From JBGTSJ01 sp041940305 (GTDB lineage: Bacteria > Planctomycetota > Planctomycetia > Planctomycetales > Planctomycetaceae): DNA of 64,000 bases. The DNA is taken from the NCBI GenBank assembly GCA_041940305.1, contig JBGTSJ010000005.1, positions 186,001 through 250,000 of the forward strand. The letters run 5' to 3'. Position 1 is the first letter of the stretch. Every line of letters begins with the position of its first letter. Positions 33,433-42,844 of this stretch are shown piece by piece. The notes below the pieces were generated by a model, which searched no databases, was not told the origin of the DNA, and saw nothing but the letters and a program-made list of their open reading frames with translations. The position numbers were made by a program, and so were the translations under genes.

Positions 33433-33891
33433 TCATTGAAGAATGCCGATCAGCATCGAGCCAATCACGGACACTCCCAACGGCAGCCACATCAACACCA
33501 GGTACACCACAGTCAGTCCGCTGATGCGGCGATGCTGATGCGAAACAACGCACTGAACCGTGACGAAGACCAGAAACGGAATGTATCCGCAGCAGTGGCA
33601 ACAGCCGAGCAGCAACGCGAGCGGCTCCATTTCCGGCGGCAGACCGGCCACCCTGGGCGCCGCCAACAGCAGAAACACTCCCCACGATCCCACCGCCGCG
33701 AGAAGCATCTTTCGTTCAGTATCGCGAGTTGGTGCAGCCGATGCACCGTAGATCTCGCGCGGGGATCGGTGGGGCGACGGAAGGACAAAATTTCGTCCAC
33801 AGGCGGCGCAGAGCGCCATACTCCCAGGAGCCTGCAATGCATCCGGGAACTCGCTGTTGCAGTGCGGACAGATCCGGGGCGTTGCAGACAC
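33433..33891 (-). CDS. Zinc-ribbon membrane protein, hypothetical
   Basis: A 152-residue protein. An N-terminal zinc ribbon has CPHC (residues 8-11) and CAAC (28-31), a linker follows, and three hydrophobic segments (about 62-80, 88-112 and 123-148) end the chain. The second segment has a Cys-rich patch (GCCHCCGY). The function is unknown; similar zinc-ribbon plus membrane proteins are common in planctomycetes. It is on the same strand as the CDF transporter, 81 nt upstream of it, so the two may be co-transcribed. Confidence 0.78.
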   Translation of the reverse strand: MSATPRICPHCNSEFPDALQAPGSMALCAACGRNFVLPSPHRSPREIYGASAAPTRDTERKMLLAAVGSWGVFLLLAAPRVAGLPPEMEPLALLLGCCHCCGYIPFLVFVTVQCVVSHQHRRISGLTVVYLVLMWLPLGVSVIGSMLIGILQ

Positions 33892-33972
33892 AGGAAGCCC
33901 GTCGAGCAGTCTGGATCACGGCGCTGGAACGCTGCGGGGACGATTGCCCGTTTTGCGCGCGCCGCTGAGCCA

Positions 33973-34446
33973 TCAATGTACATTGGCCGTGAGCATCGCC
34001 TTGAGCATTGCAATCTGCCCAAGGTGGTAGTGGCAATGCTCAATGGGTCCGTGCAGGCAACGGTAGTTGTTCCCGTATTGCTCATCGAGGAAGGGCTGCC
34101 ATAGCTGCGTATCGGGCAACTGCTCAATCAGGGCCGCCAGTGCTTCGGCGTCTTCCCAGGTCTTGCTCAGGAGGCTTTCCCAGTCCTGCGGACACCGGAT
34201 CGGAGCGACGTTAAAGCTGTCCTTCTCATGCGCATCCAGCGGTCCGCCCTCAAGCACCTTCAAGGTCGCTTTCACGAAGTAGTTCATGTGGTACACGAGG
34301 GCGGCGATCGTGTGAAACGAGGCAACCTGTGTAGTCGCCTGCTGCCAGCTTACATCGGCAAGCGTCTCTTTGAGGTTGACCGACGTCCAATTGCCGCCGA
34401 AGTGGACGTCCCGCAGGTGCCTGGCGATCTGCTCGGTTTGATTCAT
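33973..34446 (-). CDS. DinB-like protein
   Basis: A 157-residue DinB-superfamily four-helix protein. TIAALVYHMNYFVKATLKVL supplies the first His, and HGPIEHCHYHLGQIAMLK near the C-terminus supplies the others of the presumed metal site. It is distant from the family member at 4494. The ATG at 34446 is chosen; a GTG at 34455 is less likely. Confidence 0.85.
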   Translation of the reverse strand: MNQTEQIARHLRDVHFGGNWTSVNLKETLADVSWQQATTQVASFHTIAALVYHMNYFVKATLKVLEGGPLDAHEKDSFNVAPIRCPQDWESLLSKTWEDAEALAALIEQLPDTQLWQPFLDEQYGNNYRCLHGPIEHCHYHLGQIAMLKAMLTANVH

Positions 34447-34507
34447 TCGATTCACCGGCCGACGCCCGCACTTGTCGATGGCCAGATTGCCAGGCTTCCT
34501 TCACCGC

Positions 34508-36589
34508 TCACTCCCACCGCGACTTGATGCGCTCCCGCACCTCGTCCGTTGAGAAGTGCAGCTCAGCGGCATCCTCCGCGTCCGCCGGCAGAATGCTCTC
34601 GGCCGCGATCTCGTCGCACGCTTTGCGGGCCTCGCGCGTCAGGAATCGAGTGGGCTGCGAATAGCTGTGGGCGTCGCTGCGGAAGCGGCCGCTGAAGTAG
34701 TACCGCTGCGGCACGGTGATGTACAGCCAGTCCTTCGCCCGGGTGCAGGCGACGTAGAACAGCCGCCGCTCCTCCTCGATCTCTTCCGGGCTCCCGGTCG
34801 CCATGTCCGAGGGAATGTTGCCGTCCGCCGCGTGAATGACATACACCGCGTCCCATTCCAGCCCCTTGGCGGAGTGGATCGTGCTCAGGATGAGGTAGTC
34901 CTCGTCGAGAACCGGATCGCCCGCGAGGTCCTGAGTGGAGGAGGGGGGATCGAGCGTCATTTCGGTGATGAACTGCAGCCGGTCCTGAAACCGCCCGCTC
35001 ACCGCTTCAAGCTGTTCAAGGTCCTTCAGACGCGCACGCGGATTGTCGTACTTGAGTTCCACCAGCGGCGAGTAGAACAAGCGGACGCGGTGGACCTGGT
35101 CGGTGATCTTCTGCTTCCGCGCGCCCGGCTGGGACAGGCCGCACATCAGCGACACGAACCGCGGCCAGTCCTCCCGCGACGCCTTGGGAGGTGATACGTC
35201 CTTCCAGCAGTGGAAATCGCCGCGGGCCTCCGTCAGCAGCCCCAGCAACTGCCGCGCTTTCGCCGGACCCACCCCCGGCAGCAGCACCAGCAGTCGCATG
35301 CCGCTCACCATGTCGCGCGGGTTCTCCGCCAGCTTCAGATACGCGAGCAGGTCCTTCACATGCGCCGTCTCCACGAATTTCAGCCCGCCGTACTTGTGGA
35401 ACGGGATATTCCGCCGCTGCAGCTCCACTTCCAGCGCGATGCTGTGATGCGACGCCCGGAACAGCACCGCCTGCTTCCGCAGCGCGACGCCCGACTCGCG
35501 ATGGTCGAGGATGCGGTCGATGAGGTACTCGGTCTGCTGGTCCTCGTCCTCGCAATAGGTGATCAGCGGAGGCTGTCCCTGCTCGCGGGCCGACCACAAG
35601 TTCTTCTCGTGGCGCTCCGCCGCCGCCGCGATTACGGCGTTCGTCACCCGAAGGATGGGCTGCGTACTGCGGTAGTTCTGCTCCAGCTTGACGACCGTCG
35701 TGCCGGGGTACTGCTTCGGAAAATCCAGAATGTTCCGGACGGTCGCCGCCCGGAACGAATAGATCGACTGGGCGTCATCACCCACGATCGTCACTCCCTG
35801 GCCGTCGGGAGCCAGGCCCCGCAGGATGTCGGCCTGGATCACGTTGGTGTCCTGGTACTCATCCACCAGGATGCATTCGAACATCTCTCGCAGCCGGGCG
35901 CCGGCGGACTCGTGCATCGCCAGCTCGCGCCAGAACAGCAGCAGGTCGTCGTAATCGAGGACCGCCAGTTGCTCCTTCCGATCGACGAACGCGCTGAACA
36001 GCCGCTTGAGCTTCACCTCATGCTCAATGCACCACGGGAACGACTCTTCCAGCACGCGCGACAAGGGCAGCTGCGTGTTGACCGCCTTGCTGTAGATGTT
36101 GACGCACGTCCCCTTCAGCGGAAATCGCGTTTCCCCCTTGCCGAGCTGCAGTTCGCCGCGGATGACGTTCAGCAGGTCCTCCGTGTCGCTGCGATCGAGA
36201 ACAGTGAAGTCCGGCGAGAGTCCCAGCAGCTTGCCATGCTGCCGCAGCAGCCGCGTTCCAACCGCATGAAACGTGCCCCCCCAGACCTTGCGGCTGGCAG
36301 TCGGCGCCGTGCGTCCGCTCAACGAGTCGCGCGTCTCGAGTTCGCGCAGGATGCCGTCCACGCGCCGCAGCATCTCGGCGGCCGCCCGCCGTGTGAACGT
36401 CAACAGCAGAATCCGCTCCGGCGGAACGCCGCCGCTGATCAACGACGCCACCCGATGCGCGAGCGTCGTCGTCTTGCCGGTGCCGGCGCCCGCAATGATC
36501 AGCAGCGGCCCCATCCCGTGCACCGCCGCGTCCCGCTGCTGCGGGTTCAGGCGCGACAGGACGGAATCGAGAGCGGGTGACGTCGCCAT
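34508..36589 (-). CDS. UvrD/Rep/PcrA-family ATP-dependent DNA helicase
   Basis: A 693-residue superfamily 1A 3'-5' helicase for DNA repair or replication restart. Motifs in order: Q motif LNPQQRDAAV; Walker A AGAGTGKTT (33-41); Ia LLLTFTRRAA; II LVDEYQDTN; III GDDAQSIYSFRAA; IV YRSTQPIL; V TIHSAKGLEWDAVYVIH; VI EERRLFYVACTRA. The start MATSPALDSVLSRLN at 36589 has AGGAACC upstream; the frame is open for 60 more codons without family similarity. It is slightly shorter than UvrD (~720). Confidence 0.93.
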   Translation of the reverse strand: MATSPALDSVLSRLNPQQRDAAVHGMGPLLIIAGAGTGKTTTLAHRVASLISGGVPPERILLLTFTRRAAAEMLRRVDGILRELETRDSLSGRTAPTASRKVWGGTFHAVGTRLLRQHGKLLGLSPDFTVLDRSDTEDLLNVIRGELQLGKGETRFPLKGTCVNIYSKAVNTQLPLSRVLEESFPWCIEHEVKLKRLFSAFVDRKEQLAVLDYDDLLLFWRELAMHESAGARLREMFECILVDEYQDTNVIQADILRGLAPDGQGVTIVGDDAQSIYSFRAATVRNILDFPKQYPGTTVVKLEQNYRSTQPILRVTNAVIAAAAERHEKNLWSAREQGQPPLITYCEDEDQQTEYLIDRILDHRESGVALRKQAVLFRASHHSIALEVELQRRNIPFHKYGGLKFVETAHVKDLLAYLKLAENPRDMVSGMRLLVLLPGVGPAKARQLLGLLTEARGDFHCWKDVSPPKASREDWPRFVSLMCGLSQPGARKQKITDQVHRVRLFYSPLVELKYDNPRARLKDLEQLEAVSGRFQDRLQFITEMTLDPPSSTQDLAGDPVLDEDYLILSTIHSAKGLEWDAVYVIHAADGNIPSDMATGSPEEIEEERRLFYVACTRAKDWLYITVPQRYYFSGRFRSDAHSYSQPTRFLTREARKACDEIAAESILPADAEDAAELHFSTDEVRERIKSRWE

Positions 36590-36725
36590 CCGTGCGGTTC
36601 CTGAAGGCTCGGTCCGTCGTGAAAAAAGGCCGTCAATCTCGTCCAAACACCCTTGCCCCGCTGCACCCCTCAACAACGCCGGAACTCCGACACGGCCCAT
36701 CGCCCCATCGTAGCAAACCCGCCAC

Positions 36726-36760
36726 TGTTTAGCCCCGGCCCAGCGGGCCGGGCGCCGCCA
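36726..36760. repeat. GTTTAGCC-type hairpin, intergenic
   Basis: GTTTAGCC is followed by a perfect 8-bp stem (CCCGGCCC with GGGCCGGG, loop AGC, 36734-36752) and CGCCGCC. It starts and ends like the intragenic elements at 14231 and 15182. It lies just past the stop of the gene ending at 36770, where it could act as a terminator. Confidence 0.55.
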
Positions 36761-36769
36761 CGCGCCCAC

Positions 36770-37897
36770 TCACTCCGGCACCACCCCTCCCACCCCAAAC
36801 TGGCAGCCGGCTCGGACCGGCATCCCGTCCGCCCAGTCGATCTCCAGCAGCTTCTCGCTGCCCACCGCGCGCCCTTCCTCATCAGTGAGCTGCGCGATGA
36901 TCTCACGAGTTCCGACGTCGATCACATCCCCGGTGGACGGCCATGCGAGTGCTCCGTCGATGCTGAATGTGATCCAGCCCGGCTCATCCCGCAGCGCAAT
37001 GCTCGCCACCTGCTTCGGTGGAAACACCCTGCTGTCAAAGATGTGCATCCTCTGATTGAACGCATCGCACACCCACACCTCCGTCTCATCCGGCGTCAGC
37101 CCGATGCCGTGGCTCGGACACCCGTGACGCTTCACCGGCCCCTGCTCGAAGCCCTCCACCTCGACGCGGCACAGTCTCTCACCCGTCGTGAGATCGCCAA
37201 TCTCAAACCCCAGCAGTCCGTTCACGCACACGTAACACCGTGTCTGCGATCCGTTCACCGTAAACGGCCGGATCACATGCCCGAACGGGCCGATCGTCCT
37301 CGCCGCAGTATGGCTCGAAGTGTCCGCCACCGTCAGCAGCGGCGATGCCAGCCCCGCCAGATAGCACCACTCGTCGTCCGGCCCATACACGGTGTTGTGA
37401 GCCTTGGACTTCGGCATGATCGTGGCCAGCACGTCGCCGTCGTCGGCCCTCAGCACATGCCAGTGATCTTTCTCAAACGACGGCTGGTAGATCACGCTCC
37501 CGTCCGGCGAGATCGCCATCCGGTCGCAGCCCCCGTCGTACTCCCTCTCCCACAGCAGGTCCTCGCTCACCAGATCCAGACACTGCAGAGACGAAATCGT
37601 GCTGATGTAAATCCGCCGCGTGCCGGCATGAGCACAGATCCCCTTGACGTTGATCGGCTCCCCCTCGTCATTCACCCCACCCGTCGGGATGCGCTTGACG
37701 AATCGATGCCCGTCATCAATGTCGAACACCAGCAGTCCATGACCCCCATATTCGAGATAATTCCGCACGCCCGGCGTCGCGACGTACAGCAGGCGTCGGG
37801 GTGCTGCGTCGTCGGCCACTGCGACATTGGCAACCAGCACCAGCACCAGCAGCAGCGCAACAGGCGCCAGCGCCGCGACTCGAATCAATACACTCAC
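36770..37897 (-). CDS. Exported beta-propeller (YncE-like) protein
   Basis: A 375-residue protein with a long hydrophobic signal peptide (about residues 5-27, ending VANVAVADD). The body has repeated short strands such as RRLLYVATPG, TRRIYISTISSLQCLDL, DRMAISPDGSVIY, TVYGPDDEWCYLAGL and SHGIGLTPDETEVWVCDAFN, the rhythm of a seven-bladed propeller. No catalytic residues are apparent. A GTG start at 37897 is chosen because AGGAG lies 5 nt before it and it places the signal peptide correctly; ATG 37930 would add 11 residues. Confidence 0.8.
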   Translation of the reverse strand: MSVLIRVAALAPVALLLVLVLVANVAVADDAAPRRLLYVATPGVRNYLEYGGHGLLVFDIDDGHRFVKRIPTGGVNDEGEPINVKGICAHAGTRRIYISTISSLQCLDLVSEDLLWEREYDGGCDRMAISPDGSVIYQPSFEKDHWHVLRADDGDVLATIMPKSKAHNTVYGPDDEWCYLAGLASPLLTVADTSSHTAARTIGPFGHVIRPFTVNGSQTRCYVCVNGLLGFEIGDLTTGERLCRVEVEGFEQGPVKRHGCPSHGIGLTPDETEVWVCDAFNQRMHIFDSRVFPPKQVASIALRDEPGWITFSIDGALAWPSTGDVIDVGTREIIAQLTDEEGRAVGSEKLLEIDWADGMPVRAGCQFGVGGVVPE

Positions 37898-38094
37898 GGG
37901 CACTCCTCGTGTTAAGCGATCGTTAAGCATCGATCCTGCACTTTGCGCCTGGTGGCCACTTGGCGTGCACACAACCGCCCGCTGAATCGACCCGCGGCGA
38001 ACTCCCAGTTTGACAACCCCGACTGGGCATGGCTACAACTCCGGGTGCGGAATACCGGTACGTTCGCCACCTTCTTTCTCGATGCAACTTGCGG

Positions 38095-38370
38095 ATGGCG
38101 AAGAGCAAATCTTCCAAGCTGGGCGCCGGCACGCGGATCCGGGTCAACGACGGTGTCGCCATGCCGGAGTTCGACGACGTCGATATCTCCGGCTGGACGG
38201 GCGCCGTGGCCGAATCGCAGGGACGCGGCGCCGACATCAAATACATTGTCGAGTGGGACGCGCACAGCATGGACCGCATGCCCGAGTCCTACCGGCAGCA
38301 TTGCGAAGCCAACGGCCTGTTCGCCGGCATGGCCTGCCTCCCCGGCAGCGACGTCTCGGCGGTTGACTGA
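38095..38370 (+). CDS. Small SH3-like hypothetical protein
   Basis: A 91-residue cytoplasmic protein without signal or membrane helix. LGAGTRIRVNDGVAMPEFDDVDISGWTGAV, in pieces, and then IKYIVEWDAHSMDRMPESYR suggest a small beta-barrel of the kind in which 'GTxVxV ... G.V' marks an SH3-like fold. Similar short proteins occur in planctomycetes; no function is known. It lies 60 nt before the oxidoreductase gene on the same strand. Confidence 0.65.
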   Translation: MAKSKSSKLGAGTRIRVNDGVAMPEFDDVDISGWTGAVAESQGRGADIKYIVEWDAHSMDRMPESYRQHCEANGLFAGMACLPGSDVSAVD

Positions 38371-38385
38371 CTGCACTTCAACCAA

Positions 38386-38412
38386 AGAGCGGCGGGGGCT
38401 TAGCCCCGACGC
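38386..38412. repeat. GGGGCTTAGCCCC hairpin
   Basis: A short perfect palindrome GGGGCTTAGCCCC within GGCGG ... GACGCTC, between the SH3-like and oxidoreductase genes. It is loosely like the other TTAGCC hairpins in the window. Confidence 0.45.
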
Positions 38413-38431
38413 TCAACTGGGGAGCACCAAC

Positions 38432-39742
38432 ATGCCCGAAGCGACCCGCCGCACTGTCCTCAAGTCCGCTGCGCTCGGAGTCTCCGCGCTGGCTGCCGGC
38501 AAAGCCGTCCGTGCCGCTGCGGCCGACCGCATCATTGTCGGCATAATCGGCCCCGGCGGCATGGGAATGAACCACGTCCGCAATCTCTGCCAGCGGGACG
38601 ACGTCGAGATCGCCGCGGTCTGCGACGTGGACTCGCAGCGACTCGCCGCCGCCGCCGAGCACGTCGAGATGACGCAGGGCAAACGCCCCGCCGAATCCAA
38701 CGACATGCGGGAACTCCTCGATGACGGACGCATTGACGCCGTCTTCATCGCAACCCCCGACCACTGGCACGCCCCCGCCGCCATTCTCGCACTCGACGCC
38801 GGCAAACACGTCTACGTCGAAAAACCCTGCTGCCACAACATCCGCGAAGGCCGCCTGATGGCCGACGCCGTCGAACGCTCCGGCAAGCTCCTGCAGGTCG
38901 GCACCCAAAGCCGCAGCACCGACTGCGTCCGCGAAGCCATCCAGCGGATCCAGAACGGAGAGATCGGCGAAGTCCTCGTCGCCAAGGCCTGGAACAGCCA
39001 GCGCCGCGGCTCCATCGGCAAAACGCAGCCCAGCGATCCTCCCCCCCATCTCGACTTCGATAACTGGGTCGGCCCGGCACCGATGGTCCCCTATCGCTCC
39101 AACATGCTGCCGAGCATCTGGCGCTGGTGGTACAACTTCGGCTGCGGCGACATCGGCAACGACGGCGTGCACGATATCGACGTCGCCCTCTGGGGACTCG
39201 GCGTCGACACGCATCCCGAGCGCGTCGCCTGCTTCGGCGGGAAGTATTTCTTCGACGATGACCAGCAGTTCCCGGATACGCAGTACTCCGTCTGCGAGTA
39301 CGCCGCCGAGGGCCTTCCGGAGGGACGCAAGAAGCAGATGATCTTCGAGCAGCGCGACTGGTCCCCCTACACGCAGGAAGGCTACGAGAACGGGGCCGCC
39401 TTCTACGGCAAGGAAGGCATGATCGTGATGGGACACACCGTCGGCTGGAAGATGTACGGCCCGCGTAACCAGCTCATCGCCGAACGCACCGGCGGCGCCG
39501 ACCTGGTCGCGCACCACACCAACTTCCTCGACTGCATCCGCGGCACGCAGTCGCAACTCAACGCCGATATCAAAGCCGGCTTCCTGTCAGCCACCGTGGT
39601 GCACCTCTCCAACATCGCCGCCCGCATGCGGGCCGTGCTGGAGTTCGACCCGCAGAGCGAGCGGATCACCAACCACAAGGAAGCCAACGCCCTCGTCGCG
39701 CGCCAATATCGCGACCACTGGGCCACCCCGCGAGAGGTCTAA
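38432..39742 (+). CDS. Tat-exported Gfo/Idh/MocA-family oxidoreductase
   Basis: A 436-residue NAD(P)-dependent sugar-type oxidoreductase. The N-terminus MPEATRRTVLKSAALGVSAL is a twin-arginine signal, typical of the many exported members in planctomycetes. The Rossmann loop is GIIGPGGMGMNH (about 35-46), the cofactor site VEKPCCHNIREG (EKP motif), and the substrate domain includes the WRWWYNFGCGDIGNDGVHDID catalytic-loop region. The substrate is unknown. The start is ATG 38432, preceded by GGGGAG. It converges with the SDR gene over a shared terminator. Confidence 0.92.
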   Translation: MPEATRRTVLKSAALGVSALAAGKAVRAAAADRIIVGIIGPGGMGMNHVRNLCQRDDVEIAAVCDVDSQRLAAAAEHVEMTQGKRPAESNDMRELLDDGRIDAVFIATPDHWHAPAAILALDAGKHVYVEKPCCHNIREGRLMADAVERSGKLLQVGTQSRSTDCVREAIQRIQNGEIGEVLVAKAWNSQRRGSIGKTQPSDPPPHLDFDNWVGPAPMVPYRSNMLPSIWRWWYNFGCGDIGNDGVHDIDVALWGLGVDTHPERVACFGGKYFFDDDQQFPDTQYSVCEYAAEGLPEGRKKQMIFEQRDWSPYTQEGYENGAAFYGKEGMIVMGHTVGWKMYGPRNQLIAERTGGADLVAHHTNFLDCIRGTQSQLNADIKAGFLSATVVHLSNIAARMRAVLEFDPQSERITNHKEANALVARQYRDHWATPREV

Positions 39743-39785
39743 AGGAGCGGCAGACGTCCGTCTGCCGAGCATTGGAATGCGGTTG

Positions 39786-39817
39786 GAAACCCGGTTTCTT
39801 TGAAGAAACCGGGTTTC
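39786..39817. terminator. Bidirectional terminator
   Basis: A perfect 13-bp stem (GAAACCCGGTTTC with GAAACCGGGTTTC) with a 6-nt loop lies between the converging oxidoreductase and SDR genes, with pyrimidine/purine-rich flanks on each side. It is the best copy of this hairpin family in the window. Confidence 0.85.
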
Positions 39818-39865
39818 TGCGTTTGCGACTCAAAGGAACAGACAATCATGTCCGTTCCACGCAAA

Positions 39866-40648
39866 CTACTGCTGCCCCTCCGCCCGATTCGACCACCACG
39901 GCAGGCTGATGCCGCCGTCCATCAGCACGGTGCTCCCCGTCATGTAGTCGCAGTCGTCGCTCATCATGAAGGCCGCCAGCCGCCCGATCTCCTCCGGCTT
40001 ACCCATGCGGCCCCACGGAATCGACTTCGCCCCCTCATTCAGTTGCTCGTCGGTGAAGAACTTCCGTTCCCCCGGTGTGTCGATCCACCCCGGATGAATC
40101 ACGTTCACCCGGATGCGGTGCTGCGCCAGTTCGATCGCCGCCGTCCGCGCCATGTGATCGATCGCGGCCTTCGCCATGTTGTAGGCCATCGCGGTGGGGA
40201 TCGCGATTTTCGCATGCGGCGAGCTGATCACGGTGATCACGCCCCCCGATTTCTGCGCCACCATCTGCTTCGCGGCCGCCCGCACCCCATAAAACGCCCC
40301 CCACATCGACACGTCGATCGTCTTGCGGAACCCCTCGAGGTCGGCGTCGATCATCAGCTCGCGGTCGCTGTACACCGCATTGGACACGAACCCGTCAATG
40401 CGTCCGAATTCCTCGGCCGTGCGGGCCACCATGCCCTCGACCGTTTTCTGATCGGAAACGTCGCCGCGGAGCAGCAGCACCTTGCGTCCCAGCCCGCGCA
40501 ATTCCTCGGCGACCTGTTGCGCCGTTCCGTCCTCGGACCGGTAGTTGACGGCCACATCCGCCCCGGCCCGTGCACATTCCACCGCACAGCCCCGTCCAAT
40601 CCCCTTTGAGGCCCCTGTGACGAGAAAGACCCTTCCGGTGAGATTCAT
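39866..40648 (-). CDS. Short-chain dehydrogenase (glucose-1-dehydrogenase/FabG-like)
   Basis: A 260-residue classical SDR. The cofactor loop is TGASKGIGRG (residues 11-20), the Asn/Ser/Tyr/Lys set includes ISSPHAKIAIPTAMAYNMAK, and VIHPGWIDTPGE is the loop after the active site. The C-terminus DYMTGSTVLMDGGISLPWW is typical of glucose dehydrogenase or 3-oxoacyl reductase relatives. The substrate is not determinable. The ATG at 40648 is used rather than an upstream TTG. Confidence 0.9.
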   Translation of the reverse strand: MNLTGRVFLVTGASKGIGRGCAVECARAGADVAVNYRSEDGTAQQVAEELRGLGRKVLLLRGDVSDQKTVEGMVARTAEEFGRIDGFVSNAVYSDRELMIDADLEGFRKTIDVSMWGAFYGVRAAAKQMVAQKSGGVITVISSPHAKIAIPTAMAYNMAKAAIDHMARTAAIELAQHRIRVNVIHPGWIDTPGERKFFTDEQLNEGAKSIPWGRMGKPEEIGRLAAFMMSDDCDYMTGSTVLMDGGISLPWWSNRAEGQQ

Positions 40649-40893
40649 TGCAGACAATCAGTTGTGTCGGGTTCGCTTCCCTACGACGTTCGCCACGGCC
40701 GGCGACGATGGGAAAGCAGCAGAATAGCACTGACGACTGTCTGCCACAAACGGCCATCAGTTCAGCACTGTTCCTGATTTCGCGGCCATCCGGCTGCCAC
40801 AGTCGGCCGACAGCAGCTGAAGTCGTGAGATGTCGCGCTTCTCGCTCCGAGTCCTAACGCTCACGAGTGCAGCGATGATGACGTCTTCGCCTC

Positions 40894-42552
40894 TCACTGC
40901 CCGCTCAGCGCCGCGCCGCGGAGGCTGTCGTCCATCGACGTGTCTTCGACGTTGTTCAGCCCGCCCGTCAGCATCAGGCCGTCGATCAGCACTTCCGCCT
41001 GACGCAGGTCCACGACCGCGTTGAGCGAATCGATCCGCGCTTCGTAGTAGCCCCGTCGGGCCGTCCACAGGCGCAAATAGTCGAACTGCGCCGGATAACC
41101 CAGTTCGATCAGCTCCAGGCTCTCCCGCTGGCGCGGGACAATCTGGTCGCGGTACGTCGCCACGCGGTTGGCTGCGTCTCGGTAATCGCCAAAGGCGGCC
41201 GCAAGCTGCGCCTGCAACGAGAGCTGCAGACGCTGGGCGTTCCACTGGGCGCGGTGCACCTCGCACCAGGCCCGGTCGATGTTCCCCTGGTTCTTGTTGA
41301 ACAGCGGCAGCGGCACGCCAATCTGCAGGTTCAGGCCCACATGGTCGCTCTCCGCCATCTGCATGGCCCCGACCTGGAATTCGACGTTCGGGATCGGCTG
41401 CACTTCGGCCCGGGAAACCAGCGTTCGCGCCCGCTGAGCTTCGGCATACGCCTGCATCAGCTGCGGGCTGCCGCTCAGTTGCTGGCGGACCAGGTCCCAG
41501 TCCCGCACGCCCGTTTCCACATCCAGCACGTGATCCAGTTCCGCCAGCGGCAGGTCGGGCGAACCGACGAGATTCGCCAGTTGCCGCCAGCTCGCTTCAT
41601 GCTCGAATTCCGCCTGTCGCCGCAGAATGGCAATCTCGTTGAACTGCACTTCCGCCTGCAGCAGGTCCGGACGCGCTCCTTGCGCGTTCTCGACCAGGAT
41701 CCGGGCGTTGTCGGCCGCCTCCGCCGAGATGTCCTCCAGCTCCTGCGTCAACCGCACACGCTCCTGCGCACCGAGCGTTTCGTAGAATTGGCGACGCACG
41801 TCAGTCAGCACCCGCTGCCGCTGCGCTTCGACCTGCCACTGCAGCGCCTGCACTTCCTGGTCGAGCACACGCTGGTTCCATTGCAGCTTGTCGCCCCGGA
41901 CCCACGTCTGCTCAGCCTGAAAGCCCTGCTGCCCATAGGTGCCGTTGTCAAAGATCTCCTGTCCCATGTAACCCACCGTGGGGTTGGGGCACAGGCCCAC
42001 CTGCGTCCGGGTCCCCATCGCTTTGTACGCGACGGCCGACGCCTGCCGGATCGACGGATTCCGCTGCAGCGCCATCGACTCCAGTTCAACGAGCGTGAAC
42101 GCACCGACAGCCTGCATCGGCGGAGCGGGAGGAAACACGCCCGGCTCGACCATCGGTGCCGTCTCAACCGGAAGGGGCTCGTCGGGAACAGGCTCGTCCG
42201 CCTGATGCGCGGCCATCCGCAACAGCGAAGAGCCCGTCGCGGCGCGAGTTGACTCCACTCGGCCACCCGGCTGAACGCGCGCCGCCGAAGCTCCCGCCAG
42301 TTCCACACGTCCTGCCGCATCCCGCGCGTCATTGCCGCGCGCAGTGCGGCCCGAACGCTTCTCCGAGATCGATTCGGCGGCGGCGCGATCGCGCCCCGCT
42401 TCCGGCAGGGGTGGCTGCGGCGCCCGGATCGGATCCGCGGCCGCCACAACGCGGGCCGGCGGACTGCTCCCATCCGCGATCCGGGGAGCCTGCCGGCATC
42501 CGGCCAGGGCCACTATGCAGAACGGCAGTACAGTTCGATTCCATTGAAACAT
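40894..42552 (-). CDS. TolC-family outer membrane lipoprotein (efflux channel subunit)
   Basis: A 552-residue outer-membrane factor of the CzcC/TolC type. It has a signal peptide with lipobox (IVALAGC, Cys19) and an unusually long Pro/Ala/Arg-rich linker (about 25-145), followed by two long coiled-coil helical repeats (about 150-345 and 350-540). FTLVELESMALQRNPSIRQA starts the channel domain, and NIDRAWCEVHRAQWNAQRLQ is in the second repeat. No inner-membrane pump or adaptor gene is adjacent, which is unusual for this family. Confidence 0.9.
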   Translation of the reverse strand: MFQWNRTVLPFCIVALAGCRQAPRIADGSSPPARVVAAADPIRAPQPPLPEAGRDRAAAESISEKRSGRTARGNDARDAAGRVELAGASAARVQPGGRVESTRAATGSSLLRMAAHQADEPVPDEPLPVETAPMVEPGVFPPAPPMQAVGAFTLVELESMALQRNPSIRQASAVAYKAMGTRTQVGLCPNPTVGYMGQEIFDNGTYGQQGFQAEQTWVRGDKLQWNQRVLDQEVQALQWQVEAQRQRVLTDVRRQFYETLGAQERVRLTQELEDISAEAADNARILVENAQGARPDLLQAEVQFNEIAILRRQAEFEHEASWRQLANLVGSPDLPLAELDHVLDVETGVRDWDLVRQQLSGSPQLMQAYAEAQRARTLVSRAEVQPIPNVEFQVGAMQMAESDHVGLNLQIGVPLPLFNKNQGNIDRAWCEVHRAQWNAQRLQLSLQAQLAAAFGDYRDAANRVATYRDQIVPRQRESLELIELGYPAQFDYLRLWTARRGYYEARIDSLNAVVDLRQAEVLIDGLMLTGGLNNVEDTSMDDSLRGAALSGQ

Positions 42553-42783
42553 CGGCGCGCGTCCTTGCGAGCCCGGCGACTCCCTGCCGGTACCGATTGC
42601 ATCGACCGGCGCGTACGCAGCGATGCGGAGGAACCCGCCCGATTCGGAGCTTCGTCGACCATGCCGCCCGATCGCTCGCTACAACGCGCACAAATTAACG
42701 GCCTGACGTCCGCTGACGAGCGCAAAACAAAAGGGACGAATGGCTTGCGAACGCCGAGGCGTTGCAGACCAATCGTCCCGTGA

Positions 42784-42811
42784 ACCCCCTTCGGGGCGAA
42801 ACGAAGGGGGT
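42784..42811 (-). terminator. Terminator after the 95-residue gene
   Basis: A perfect 10-bp stem (ACCCCCTTCG with CGAAGGGGGT), 8-nt loop, 33 nt past the stop codon of the gene at 42845. Confidence 0.7.
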
Positions 42812-42844
42812 CAAGTCTGTGTCGGAATCGCGCCGGAGCGGAGT

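Noticed and set aside
37943..38431. A long upstream extension of the Gfo/Idh/MocA oxidoreductase
   Set aside because: It overlaps the 91-residue SH3-like gene in another frame, is basic and low in similarity, and the Tat signal at 38432 with its ribosome-binding site defines the true start.
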